Source: Hathewaya histolytica (GTDB taxonomy: Bacteria; Bacillota; Clostridia; Clostridiales; Clostridiaceae). Taken from it: a stretch of DNA of 64,000 nucleotides. The stretch covers positions 744,001 through 808,000 of the forward strand of contig NZ_LR590481.1 of assembly GCF_901482605.1 (NCBI RefSeq), read 5' to 3'. A program made the translations under genes and the position numbers. Position 1 is the stretch's first letter. Every line of letters begins with the position of its first letter. The notes beneath the pieces were generated by a model, which had not been told where the DNA came from, ran no database searches, and worked only from the letters and a program-made list of their open reading frames with translations. Shown piece after piece: positions 16,302 to 23,981 of the stretch.

Positions 16302-17216
16302 ATGGAAGATTGTGCAGTGAAATTGTATCAGATAACTAAAATATATGGCAAGCAAAAAGTTATTGACAAAATAAGCATTAATGTAAGGGAGGGAGACATA
16401 TATGGCCTTATTGGGAAAAATGGAGCGGGAAAAACAACTATATTAAAACTTATAGCTGGTCTTATACATAAAACTTCTGGAAGTATGGAAGTCCTAGGTG
16501 AAGTTACAGAACAGGGTTTTAATCAGGCAAGGAGGCGAATAGGTTCATTAATAGATAATCCTTATTTATATCCTTATTTTGATGCAAAGAAAAATTTAGA
16601 GTATTATCGAATTCAAAAAGGATTAAAAGATAAGAAAGTTGTAGATGAAATATTAGAACTAGTAGGACTTAACAATGTGAATAAGAAAAAATTTAGCAAA
16701 TATTCGCTAGGAATGAAGCAAAGATTAGGAATAGCCCAAGCTATTATGGGACGACCAGATTTACTTATACTAGATGAACCAATTAATGGATTAGATCCTA
16801 CAGGAATAGTAGAACTAAGGGAGCTATTATTAAAAATTAATAGGGACTTAGGGACTACTATAATGGTATCAAGTCATATATTAAATGAAATGTCACTGAT
16901 TGCTAATCGATATGCTTTTATTCATAAAGGTAGATTAATAGAGGAGATAGGTAAAGGAGAATTAGAGAAGAAGTGTAGAAAGCATCTAAGATTAAAAGTA
17001 GACAATACAAATAAAACAACTGTTATTCTTGAAAAAGAATTAGGTATTCAGCATTATAGCGTTTTAAATAATAATGAAATAGAGATATATGAAAAGTTAA
17101 ATAATCTAAATCTCATAACTAAAAGTTTAATTGATAATAATATAGAAATCAAATCAGTTACAGAAGATACTCAAACTTTGGAAGATTATTTTATTAAATT
17201 ACTAGGGGGGATTTAG
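16302..17216 (+). CDS. ABC transporter ATP-binding protein, BcrA-like
   Basis: The 304-residue ATPase has Walker A GKNGAGKTT (about 38-46), the signature YSLGMKQRLGIAQA (about 135-148), Walker B LLILDEP, and the D-loop GLDPTG. The C-terminal 80 residues form the variable extension of the bacitracin/lantibiotic-export subfamily (BcrA, NatA-like). It would drive the permease encoded next, whose start directly abuts its stop codon. With flanking regulator and kinase genes this resembles peptide-antibiotic self-protection modules; the substrate is unknown. The ATG follows GGAGGAG. Confidence 0.9.
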   Translation: MEDCAVKLYQITKIYGKQKVIDKISINVREGDIYGLIGKNGAGKTTILKLIAGLIHKTSGSMEVLGEVTEQGFNQARRRIGSLIDNPYLYPYFDAKKNLEYYRIQKGLKDKKVVDEILELVGLNNVNKKKFSKYSLGMKQRLGIAQAIMGRPDLLILDEPINGLDPTGIVELRELLLKINRDLGTTIMVSSHILNEMSLIANRYAFIHKGRLIEEIGKGELEKKCRKHLRLKVDNTNKTTVILEKELGIQHYSVLNNNEIEIYEKLNNLNLITKSLIDNNIEIKSVTEDTQTLEDYFIKLLGGI

Positions 17217-17972
17217 ATGCGTAATTATATTAAATCCGAATTTTATAGGATAATTCATCGTAGATATTATCACTTAAGTGTATTAATATATATTGTATTA
17301 TCAATTATAGGAAATTTAACTTTGAAATTTTGGGGAACAAAAATTACCACAAATCTATTTTTAACATCAATGAAGTCGCTTACTATTACAATAGTAGTAT
17401 CACCTTTCGTACTTTACTCTTTTCAAGATATTGTTTTAGGAGACGAGCTTAAGCATAATACTTTGAATAATTCTGTTGCGATTGGAATATCTAGAAGTAA
17501 AATAATACTATCCAAAATTATTACTACAGCGACAGTTTCTATGCTGTTTTCCATTATTGTTATATTGGTTCATATACTTATGTCTGTAGCTTTATTTGGA
17601 GTAAATGAAGAAGGAATTAGGTCTATAAGTCAATATTTCATTGCTTATTTATCGGCAATTCCACTTTGGATGGGTTTTATAGCTTTTTATAATGTTTTTT
17701 GTACAATTATACAAAATCAAGTTATTGCGGGTATTACAATATTTACATTGGCCTTTATAACTCCAAAAGTAACTCAATTAATAACCTATTTTAAACCTAA
17801 ATTATCTATTATACATGAATTACAGCCATATTCAGTATTGAAGAGACTGATAAAACTGTTAGATATGAAGAATATCTCATCCATAGATTGGTTCACAGTT
17901 TGTTTTGGTCTGGGGTTTTTCATAATAAGCACAAGTGTAGCTATAATTGGATTTAGAAAAAGAGATTTTTAA
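17217..17972 (+). CDS. ABC transporter permease, BcrB-like
   Basis: The 251-residue membrane protein has about six hydrophobic segments (near residues 18-38, 52-72, 100-125, 140-162, 170-190 and 222-245) and a short basic N-terminus MRNYIKSEFYRIIHRRYY, typical of ABC-2-type permeases that work with BcrA-like ATPases. It directly follows the ATPase gene with no gap. A GGGGGG ribosome binding site lies in the end of that gene. Confidence 0.85.
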   Translation: MRNYIKSEFYRIIHRRYYHLSVLIYIVLSIIGNLTLKFWGTKITTNLFLTSMKSLTITIVVSPFVLYSFQDIVLGDELKHNTLNNSVAIGISRSKIILSKIITTATVSMLFSIIVILVHILMSVALFGVNEEGIRSISQYFIAYLSAIPLWMGFIAFYNVFCTIIQNQVIAGITIFTLAFITPKVTQLITYFKPKLSIIHELQPYSVLKRLIKLLDMKNISSIDWFTVCFGLGFFIISTSVAIIGFRKRDF

Positions 17973-17987
17973 ATTGGAGGGAAGTAA

Positions 17988-18887
17988 ATGTTAGTTATAA
18001 CTATAATATTAGGGATAGTAGCATTAGTATTTACTTCCCGTTACTTTTTATTAAAGAAGGATTTAAAAATATTAAATAAAGATATAATCTATAGGTTTAA
18101 AAAAGAAAGTAAAGCAAATTTAGTTACTAATTCTTCTAGTAAGGAGATTGAAGAATTAATTTATGCTATAAATAATCTCTTTTTAAAAAAAGAAGAGGTA
18201 GAGTTAGAGTATAGAAAAATAGATCAAGAGTTGAAAGAAAATATAGCTAATATTTCTCATGATTTGCGAACACCTTTGACAGCTATACTAGGTTATTGTG
18301 ATCTTTTATCAAAATCTAATTTAACGACAGAAAGTAGGGAATATGTCCATATTATAAATAAAAAATCAAAAGTTTTACACCAATTAGTTGATGATTTTTA
18401 TGATTTTTCAAGGATTATAAGTAAGGACTACCCAATCAACCTAGAATGTATTAATGTTGGTGATTTACTAAAAGAAGTATTGTTTGAGTACTATGAAGAT
18501 TTTGTTCATAGTACTAGTCAATTAGATATTGAAATTCCAGATGAAGATATAAAAGTAATTTCTGATGCAGATGCGTTAAGAAGAATTTTTTCAAATTTAA
18601 TTTCTAATATGCTGCATCACGGCACAGGAGAGTATAAAATTAGATTATATAAAAGAGAGAAGAATGTTTGTATTTCTTTTGAAAATCAAGTGATGTTCAT
18701 GGACATTGCAAGTATGGAAAGAATCTTTGAAAGGTCATATACAATGAATTCATCTAGATCTTCCAGTAGAAGTGGTTTAGGTTTATCTATAGTAAAAGAG
18801 TTAGTCTATAGATTAAACCATGATTTGGAGCCTAGCTTGGAAGACAAAATATTTAAAATAGAAATGATACTAAAAATGGAGACATAG
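17988..18887 (+). CDS. Sensor histidine kinase
   Basis: The 299-residue kinase has one N-terminal membrane segment (about 2-20) and no sizeable outer domain, an H-box NISHDLRTPLTAILGY (His near 90), an N-box region SNLISNMLHHG and a G-box RSGLGLSIVKEL. It likely phosphorylates the regulator at 15507. The lack of a sensing domain suggests it senses through the ABC transporter or within the membrane. It is the last gene of the unit; an IS remnant begins within a few bases of its stop. Confidence 0.9.
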   Translation: MLVITIILGIVALVFTSRYFLLKKDLKILNKDIIYRFKKESKANLVTNSSSKEIEELIYAINNLFLKKEEVELEYRKIDQELKENIANISHDLRTPLTAILGYCDLLSKSNLTTESREYVHIINKKSKVLHQLVDDFYDFSRIISKDYPINLECINVGDLLKEVLFEYYEDFVHSTSQLDIEIPDEDIKVISDADALRRIFSNLISNMLHHGTGEYKIRLYKREKNVCISFENQVMFMDIASMERIFERSYTMNSSRSSSRSGLGLSIVKELVYRLNHDLEPSLEDKIFKIEMILKMET

Positions 18888-18889
18888 GG

Positions 18890-19010
18890 AAGGGAAGAGT
18901 CCCCTGTGAATTAGACTGAATAAATAATAAAAAAACTATGTTGATAAGGTCTGATTTCGATATTCTATTGGAGTCATACCTTTAAATTTTTTTGTAATGA
19001 CGTGGTTTAA
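18890..19010 (-). mobile_element. IS3-family (IS150-like) right-end remnant
   Basis: On the minus strand, 19010 to 18936 encodes KKFKGMTPIEYRNQTLST then TAG, the usual end of IS3-family transposases (K-x-KG-[ML]-[ST]-P-[VI]-x-YR). Beyond that stop, AGTCTAATTCACAGGGGA resembles the inverted-repeat end of IS150-group elements. Only this tail survives. It abuts the kinase stop on one side and a truncated acetyltransferase on the other, marking an old rearrangement. Confidence 0.6.
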
Positions 19011-19349
19011 GATAGAGATAGACATATTGGTTGGGTAAGTGCCTATTATATAAATCATAATTTTGAGTGGTGTTCAAGAGATAATAAATCTATAGGAGTA
19101 GCTATCGGTGTGGACATACCCGATAAGGATGTAAGAAGACAAGGATATGCCACAGAGACTTTAGGACTATTTATTCAATACTTAAAAGGAAATGGAATAA
19201 AAGAGATATATACGCAAACATGGTCAGGAAATTTAAGAATTATAGGTTTAGCACATAAATTAGGGTTTAAAGAAATAAACAGAAAATATTATATTAGGAT
19301 GGTTAGAAACGAGAAATATGATGGTTTAACATTTAAACTAATAGAATAA
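19011..19349 (+). pseudogene. GNAT acetyltransferase, 5'-truncated
   Basis: From 19011 the frame reads RHIGWVSAYYINHNFEW, IGVAIGVDIPDKDVRRQGYA and IYTQTWSGNLRIIGLAHKLG, the acetyl-CoA-binding half of a GNAT N-acetyltransferase (R-R-x-G-Y-A motif). The first 60 or so residues are absent and the frame begins right at the IS remnant boundary after a stop codon. An in-frame GTG at 19110 could initiate a shorter product, but it lacks a ribosome binding site and would lose the first strands. Probably inactive. Confidence 0.75.
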
Positions 19350-19420
19350 GAAAAAAAGTGAAAAAGAATCAGAAATATATTAGTCTAATTGCTAATATAT
19401 TCTTCATAAAGGAAAATTTG

Positions 19421-19449
19421 TTGACAACAACAATAATGCATTATATACT
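19421..19449 (+). promoter_or_regulatory. Promoter of ABC-F leader
   Basis: TTGACA (19421-19426), 17-nt spacer, TATACT (19444-19449): a near-consensus sigma-A promoter. The predicted start near 19456 gives a leader of about 350 nt before the ABC-F gene. Confidence 0.85.
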
Positions 19450-19489
19450 TGAAGAAAATTATAGTTATAGGAAAAGGAGATTTGAAGAG

Positions 19490-19513
19490 ATGAATTTATT
19501 TGTTCTTAACTAA
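19490..19513 (+). CDS. Leader peptide MNLFVLN
   Basis: A seven-codon frame follows AAAAGGAGA at a workable spacing, about 35 nt after the predicted transcription start. Its codons 4-7 contain TTGTTCTTAA (19500-19509), which can pair with 19582-19591 in the leader. It fits the short stalling peptides that control ABC-F resistance genes. Translation is inferred, not shown. Confidence 0.65.
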   Translation: MNLFVLN

Positions 19514-19581
19514 ACTATTAAAATTAAATAGTTTAAAATGCTTTTAAAGTTCTATAATAGAGCTTTATTTAATCATGCATT

Positions 19582-19790
19582 TTAAGAACAATATCATCTA
19601 CTAAACTCTTCTATATAAAAATAAAATAACTACAAATACACATACACATACAAAAATATATATGCTTATTCATAGTACAATAAAATATGTATATATGGTG
19701 TATTAAGTTTAATTTTGAATATAATAAGAGAACCTTATATAAAAAATACCCATGGATGATATTGTTCATCTGTGGGTATTTTGTTTTTAT
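19582..19790 (+). promoter_or_regulatory. Transcription attenuator before ABC-F gene
   Basis: A terminator (AAAATACCCA 19743-19752 / TGGGTATTTT 19073-offset equivalent 19773-19782, inner GATGA/TCATC, then T run) sits just before the AAGGAGGA ribosome binding site. Upstream GAACAATATCATC (19586-19598) is an exact 13-nt complement of GATGATATTGTTC (19755-19767) inside that terminator, so it can act as an antiterminator. The same upstream segment can instead pair with the leader-peptide codons (19500-19509). Ribosome stalling on the leader would free it and allow read-through. Confidence 0.8.
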
Positions 19791-19806
19791 GTAAGGAGGA
19801 ATTAAT

Positions 19807-21129
19807 ATGTTGTTAGAAGCTTTAAATATAAAAAAGATGTATGGAGATAGAGTGATAATTGATATAGATAAAATTCAAATACATGACAATGAGCGTATAG
19901 GAATTGTCGGCAAAAATGGTGCGGGCAAAACAACCTTACTAAATATATTAACTAAGAATATAAAACCTGATGAAGGGATAGTAAGAAATTTAGGAAGTAT
20001 AGCTTATATAACTCAAATGGATGAAGGCATAGAAAACACTAAAAGTGGTGGAGAAAAAACAATATTAAAAATAAGAGAAGCTTTCTCTAAGAGAGCACAA
20101 TTATTATTTGCAGATGAGCCTACAAGTAATTTAGATACAAATAAAATAAGTTGGGTGGAAAATGAATTTAAAAAATACAAAGGGGCTATAGTGTTAATAT
20201 CTCATGATAGGGGGTTATTAGATAACTTATGCACTAAAATATGGGATGTGGAAGAGGGAAAGCTACAAGAGTATAGGGGAAACTATTCTTCTTATATACA
20301 TCAGAAAGAAGAAAGATTAGAATGTCAAAAGCATAAATACGAACAATATATAAATGAGAAAATAAGATTAGAAGAATCTATAAAAGATAGGAAAGAAAGA
20401 GCTAGTAAGATAAAGAAGGCTCCATCAAGAATGGGTAATTCGGAATCTAGATTGCACAAATACAAAAAATCAATTAAACAAACTAAACTGCAAAATGCTA
20501 GCAAAAGTATTGAAAGTAGATTAGAAAAACTAACTAAAGTAGAAAAGCCTAAAGAATATAAAAATGTAAAGTTTGATATTTTAGAGAGCAATAAAATTCA
20601 CAGCAAAATAATTATAGATACAACTGTATACTCAGAAACAATAGTTAGGACTATACTAGCTAGGCTATTATTTAATGGTCATGATATAAATAAAAAGGTA
20701 GAAATCCTAAGTGGAGGAGAAAGAGTAAAAGTAGCATTTGCAAAGATATTTTTAAGTGATATAAATATGTTAGTTATAGATGAACCTACGAATTATTTAG
20801 ATATTGAATCTATAGAGGCCCTTGAAGATTTACTTATAGATTATGAGGGAACAGTATTATTTGTATCACATGATCGTAATTTTGTAAAAAAAGTAGCTGA
20901 TAAAGTTATTATTATAGAAAATGAAGAATTAAAAGATAAAGATAAGATTAATAAAGGAATTGTAAGTTTTGCGGAAGAAAAGGAAGAAATATTAAAGTTA
21001 GAATTTAAGATAAGTGAAACAATAAGTAGATTAAGTATGCCATCTCCAAAAGAAGATATAGAGAAATTAGATCGAGAATATAAGTATTTATTAAATAGAT
21101 TGAATGAAATAAGGAACAAAATTAAGTAG
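19807..21129 (+). CDS. ABC-F ribosomal-protection-like protein with deleted second Walker A
   Basis: The 440-residue protein resembles the Vga/Lsa/Msr group that dislodges ribosome-targeting antibiotics. The first ATPase domain is complete (GIVGKNGAGKTTLL, KSGGEKTILKI, LLFADEPTSNLDT), followed by the interdomain linker (about 185-255, APSRMGNSESRLHKYKK). The second has signature ILSGGERVKVAFAKI and Walker B MLVIDEPTNYLD, but its Walker A and Q-loop region is missing: KFDILESNKIHSKIIID runs straight into TVYSETIVRTILARLL. About 60-70 residues seem to be lost in frame, so one of the two ATP sites may not form. It lies behind an intact-looking attenuator. Confidence 0.85.
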   Translation: MLLEALNIKKMYGDRVIIDIDKIQIHDNERIGIVGKNGAGKTTLLNILTKNIKPDEGIVRNLGSIAYITQMDEGIENTKSGGEKTILKIREAFSKRAQLLFADEPTSNLDTNKISWVENEFKKYKGAIVLISHDRGLLDNLCTKIWDVEEGKLQEYRGNYSSYIHQKEERLECQKHKYEQYINEKIRLEESIKDRKERASKIKKAPSRMGNSESRLHKYKKSIKQTKLQNASKSIESRLEKLTKVEKPKEYKNVKFDILESNKIHSKIIIDTTVYSETIVRTILARLLFNGHDINKKVEILSGGERVKVAFAKIFLSDINMLVIDEPTNYLDIESIEALEDLLIDYEGTVLFVSHDRNFVKKVADKVIIIENEELKDKDKINKGIVSFAEEKEEILKLEFKISETISRLSMPSPKEDIEKLDREYKYLLNRLNEIRNKIK

Positions 21130-21206
21130 GGGTAATTAATTATTCCCTGTATTATCCCATGCATAATGATAAATGAAAGGGAGCAGTTATTAACCTCATC
21201 ATTAAG

Positions 21207-21240
21207 AACTCCATCACAAACTTGTGGTGGAGTTTACCTA
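21207..21240 (+). terminator. Rho-independent terminator
   Basis: Stem AACTCCATCACAA / TTGTGGTGGAGTT after the ABC-F gene. The T run is short and interrupted. Confidence 0.75.
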
Positions 21241-21312
21241 TTTTATTATTTATAATGTGTTGTAATAAATAATAAGTATTGTAAAATAAGTATATATAAA
21301 TATTTAAAGGTT

Positions 21313-22008
21313 GTGGTAAATTTGTATAGCATTATGATTATAGAAGATGACAAGAAAATGGCTAAACTTATAAATAATCACTTAGAACGATATGGATATA
21401 AAACATTTTTAGTTGAAGATTATTCAAATATAAAAGGTGAATTTTTAGAGTGTAAGCCAGATCTTGTTTTAATGGATATAAATCTTCCTTTTTTTGATGG
21501 ATTTTATTGGTGTAGTGAGATAAGAAGTTATTCTAAGGTACCCATAATATTTATATCTGCTAGGGATTCAGATATGGATCAGGTTATGGCAATAGATAGT
21601 GGTGGAGATGATTTTATAACAAAGCCATTTTCTTATGATGTACTATTAGCAAAGATAAAAGGCGTATTAAGAAGGGTATATGGTAGCTATGCTAAAGGAG
21701 ATACAGATTTTTTAAAAGTTGATGATTTGATACTGTATACAAATAAGAATGTATTGGAGTATAAGGGTAAAAAAACTGAACTTAGTAAAAATGAATTTTC
21801 CCTTTTACTACATCTTGTAAAAAACATAAATAAAATTGTTTCAAGGGATACTTTGCTTGGTATTCTTTGGAGTGATATTGATTTTATTGATGATAATACT
21901 CTTTCTGTTAATGTTACAAGACTTAGAAGGAGATTAGAAGAAGTAGGTATTAATAATGCTATAGAAACAAAGCGTGGTCAAGGCTATATTCTCATTAATA
22001 ACTGGTAG
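21313..22008 (+). CDS. BceR-like response regulator
   Basis: The 231-residue OmpR-family regulator has a receiver domain (IIEDDKKMAKLI, phospho-Asp in LVLMDINLPFFDGF, ISARDS, FITKPFS) and a winged-helix output domain (about 135-231, VNVTRLRRRLEE, KRGQGYIL). The INLP-FDGFYWC-x-x-IR stretch is characteristic of BceR/BraR regulators of peptide-antibiotic transporters. The start is GTG after AAAGG. The kinase gene follows within 25 nt and BceAB-type genes come after it. Confidence 0.9.
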   Translation: MVNLYSIMIIEDDKKMAKLINNHLERYGYKTFLVEDYSNIKGEFLECKPDLVLMDINLPFFDGFYWCSEIRSYSKVPIIFISARDSDMDQVMAIDSGGDDFITKPFSYDVLLAKIKGVLRRVYGSYAKGDTDFLKVDDLILYTNKNVLEYKGKKTELSKNEFSLLLHLVKNINKIVSRDTLLGILWSDIDFIDDNTLSVNVTRLRRRLEEVGINNAIETKRGQGYILINNW

Positions 22009-22029
22009 AGCAAAGAGTGGGTGAATAAA

Positions 22030-23079
22030 ATGAAATTTATAGATTTTTTAAAACATAGGATTTTTTATATAATAATTTATTTCATAAGTATATCCTTAAC
22101 TATTTTAATAATGGGCTTGACCTTAAGTATAAAAGTCATAGCTTTTCCTCTAACAAATATATTATATGCATACTTCGTTTCTATAGTGATACTTATTATA
22201 TTTTTGTTATATGAATATTCAAAGGTAAGGGGGTTTTATAGGCAACTTTATGATGCATTAAATTCTGAAAATATTATAGATCACATTATAAATGTAGGTG
22301 AAGTTAGAACTATAGAACAAAAACTTTTTGCACAAATATTAAAAAAGTTACATAAATCCTATGAAGGTAAGACTTATAAATATGAAGAGATTCAAAAGCA
22401 TTATTCAAATTTTATAAACCAATGGGTACATCAAATGAAGACCCCCGTATCTGTAATTGATCTAACTATACAGGAAGAAGATAGATCTGAATTTAATGAA
22501 GTTCTTCATAGTATTAGTGAAGAAAATGAAAAAATATCACAGGGTCTTAATATTATGTTATATAATGCAAGAATAAATGAATTTAATCATGATTTTAATG
22601 TGGAAGATATAGATATATTATTGCTTTTAAGAAAAGTAATAAATGACAATAAAAAATTACTTATTAGACATAAGATATTTCCAAAAGTAACGGGTGAAGC
22701 TGCATTTGTTCAAACGGATAAAAAGTGGATATACTTTGTTATAAATCAAATTGTTATTAATGCAATAAAATATACAAATGCAACAGAAAAAGATAGAAAA
22801 ACTATAAATTTTAATATAGAAGAAGATACTAAAAAAATAGTTGTAAGTATTGAAGACAATGGGATTGGTATACCAAAAGAAGATTTAGGGAGAGTATTTA
22901 ATGCTTTCTTTACAGGGAAAAATGGTAGAAAAACCTCTGAATCTACAGGTATGGGGATGTACTTAGCAAAACGTATTTGTGATGAACTTGGAAATGAATT
23001 ATACGTTGAATCAGAAGAAGAGAAAGGCACAAGATTTTGCATAGTTTTCTATAAGGGGAAAAATATATTTAAATTATAA
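22030..23079 (+). CDS. BceS-like intramembrane-sensing histidine kinase
   Basis: The 349-residue kinase has two N-terminal membrane helices (about 12-32 and 37-60) with almost no external loop, and an H-box HQMKTPVSVIDL with His near 137. The N-box NQIVINAIKYT and G-box STGMGMYLAKRI are intact. The HQMKTP form is typical of the BceS/intramembrane-sensing group, which detects antibiotics through its partner transporter BceAB. A GTG at 22021 in the same frame is an alternative start; ATG is preferred because GTGGGTG then serves as the ribosome binding site. Confidence 0.88.
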   Translation: MKFIDFLKHRIFYIIIYFISISLTILIMGLTLSIKVIAFPLTNILYAYFVSIVILIIFLLYEYSKVRGFYRQLYDALNSENIIDHIINVGEVRTIEQKLFAQILKKLHKSYEGKTYKYEEIQKHYSNFINQWVHQMKTPVSVIDLTIQEEDRSEFNEVLHSISEENEKISQGLNIMLYNARINEFNHDFNVEDIDILLLLRKVINDNKKLLIRHKIFPKVTGEAAFVQTDKKWIYFVINQIVINAIKYTNATEKDRKTINFNIEEDTKKIVVSIEDNGIGIPKEDLGRVFNAFFTGKNGRKTSESTGMGMYLAKRICDELGNELYVESEEEKGTRFCIVFYKGKNIFKL

Positions 23080-23114
23080 TCTTTCAAAATTGTAATGTTT
23101 ATATTTAAAATGAA

Positions 23115-23150
23115 AGAGAAATCAATACCAAGATTTCTCTATTTTTTTTA
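23115..23150 (+). terminator. Terminator between kinase and BceAB-like genes
   Basis: Stem AGAGAAATC / GATTTCTCT followed by TATTTTTTTTAT. It lies 36 nt after the kinase stop and 50 nt before the transporter start, so the transporter is probably transcribed separately or by controlled read-through. Confidence 0.85.
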
Positions 23151-23199
23151 TAATAAAGTCATAGTATTGGAAGAACATATAAGGCAGGAGGTTTTAATT

Positions 23200-23970
23200 A
23201 TGTCAATTTTAAAAGTTGAAAATATAACAAAGATATATGGTGGAAAAAAAGGTGGTATGACCTTTAAAGCTTTAGATAAATTTAGTTTAGAAGTTGAAAA
23301 AGGCGAGTTTGTTGGAGTAATGGGACCATCTGGTAGTGGTAAAACAACATTATTAAATATAATGGCAACTATAGATACTCCTACATCTGGAGAACTTTTT
23401 ATAAATGGTACAAATCCTACAAAACTAAATGAGAAAAATATTGCTCTATTTAGAAGAAAAGAACTGGGGTTTATATTTCAAGATTTTAACCTTTTAGATT
23501 CTTTATCTATTAAAGAAAATATAATATTACCACTTGTATTAGAGAAGGTTAAGGTAAATGAAATAGAAAAGAGAGTAGAAGACATTGCAAATCTTTTAAA
23601 CATTAAAGATATTTTAAATAAGAAACCCTATGAAATTTCAGGAGGACAACAGCAGAGGGCGGCTTGTGCTAGAGCACTTATTCATAATCCTTCTATAATT
23701 TTAGCAGATGAACCTACGGGAAATCTTGATTCTAAAGCTTCTCAGGATGTTATGGAAACTTTAACAAATCTAAATACTCAAAAAAAAGCTACTATAATGA
23801 TGGTTACTCATGATCCTTTTTCTGCAAGTTTCTGTAAGAGAATAATTATGATTAAAGACGGAAAATATTTCTTAGAAATTGTGAATGGAGGAAACAGGCA
23901 AGTATTTTTTAAAGAGATTATGGATTCCCTTTCGCTTTTAGGAAGTAGATCAAATAATTGTACATTATAG
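23200..23970 (+). CDS. BceA-like ABC transporter ATP-binding protein
   Basis: The 256-residue ATPase has Walker A GPSGSGKTTLL, Q-loop FIFQDFNLLDSL, signature SGGQQQRAACARAL, Walker B IILADEPTGNLDS and the H-loop MMVTHDP. The C-terminal FFKEIMDSLSLLG is typical of BceA. An upstream in-frame ATG (23095) would run through the terminator hairpin; the Met after GGCAGGAGG at 23200 is the credible start. With the next gene it forms a transporter that removes peptide antibiotics such as bacitracin from their lipid targets and signals to BceS. Confidence 0.93.
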   Translation: MSILKVENITKIYGGKKGGMTFKALDKFSLEVEKGEFVGVMGPSGSGKTTLLNIMATIDTPTSGELFINGTNPTKLNEKNIALFRRKELGFIFQDFNLLDSLSIKENIILPLVLEKVKVNEIEKRVEDIANLLNIKDILNKKPYEISGGQQQRAACARALIHNPSIILADEPTGNLDSKASQDVMETLTNLNTQKKATIMMVTHDPFSASFCKRIIMIKDGKYFLEIVNGGNRQVFFKEIMDSLSLLGSRSNNCTL

Positions 23971-23981
23971 GAGGGGTTTAA

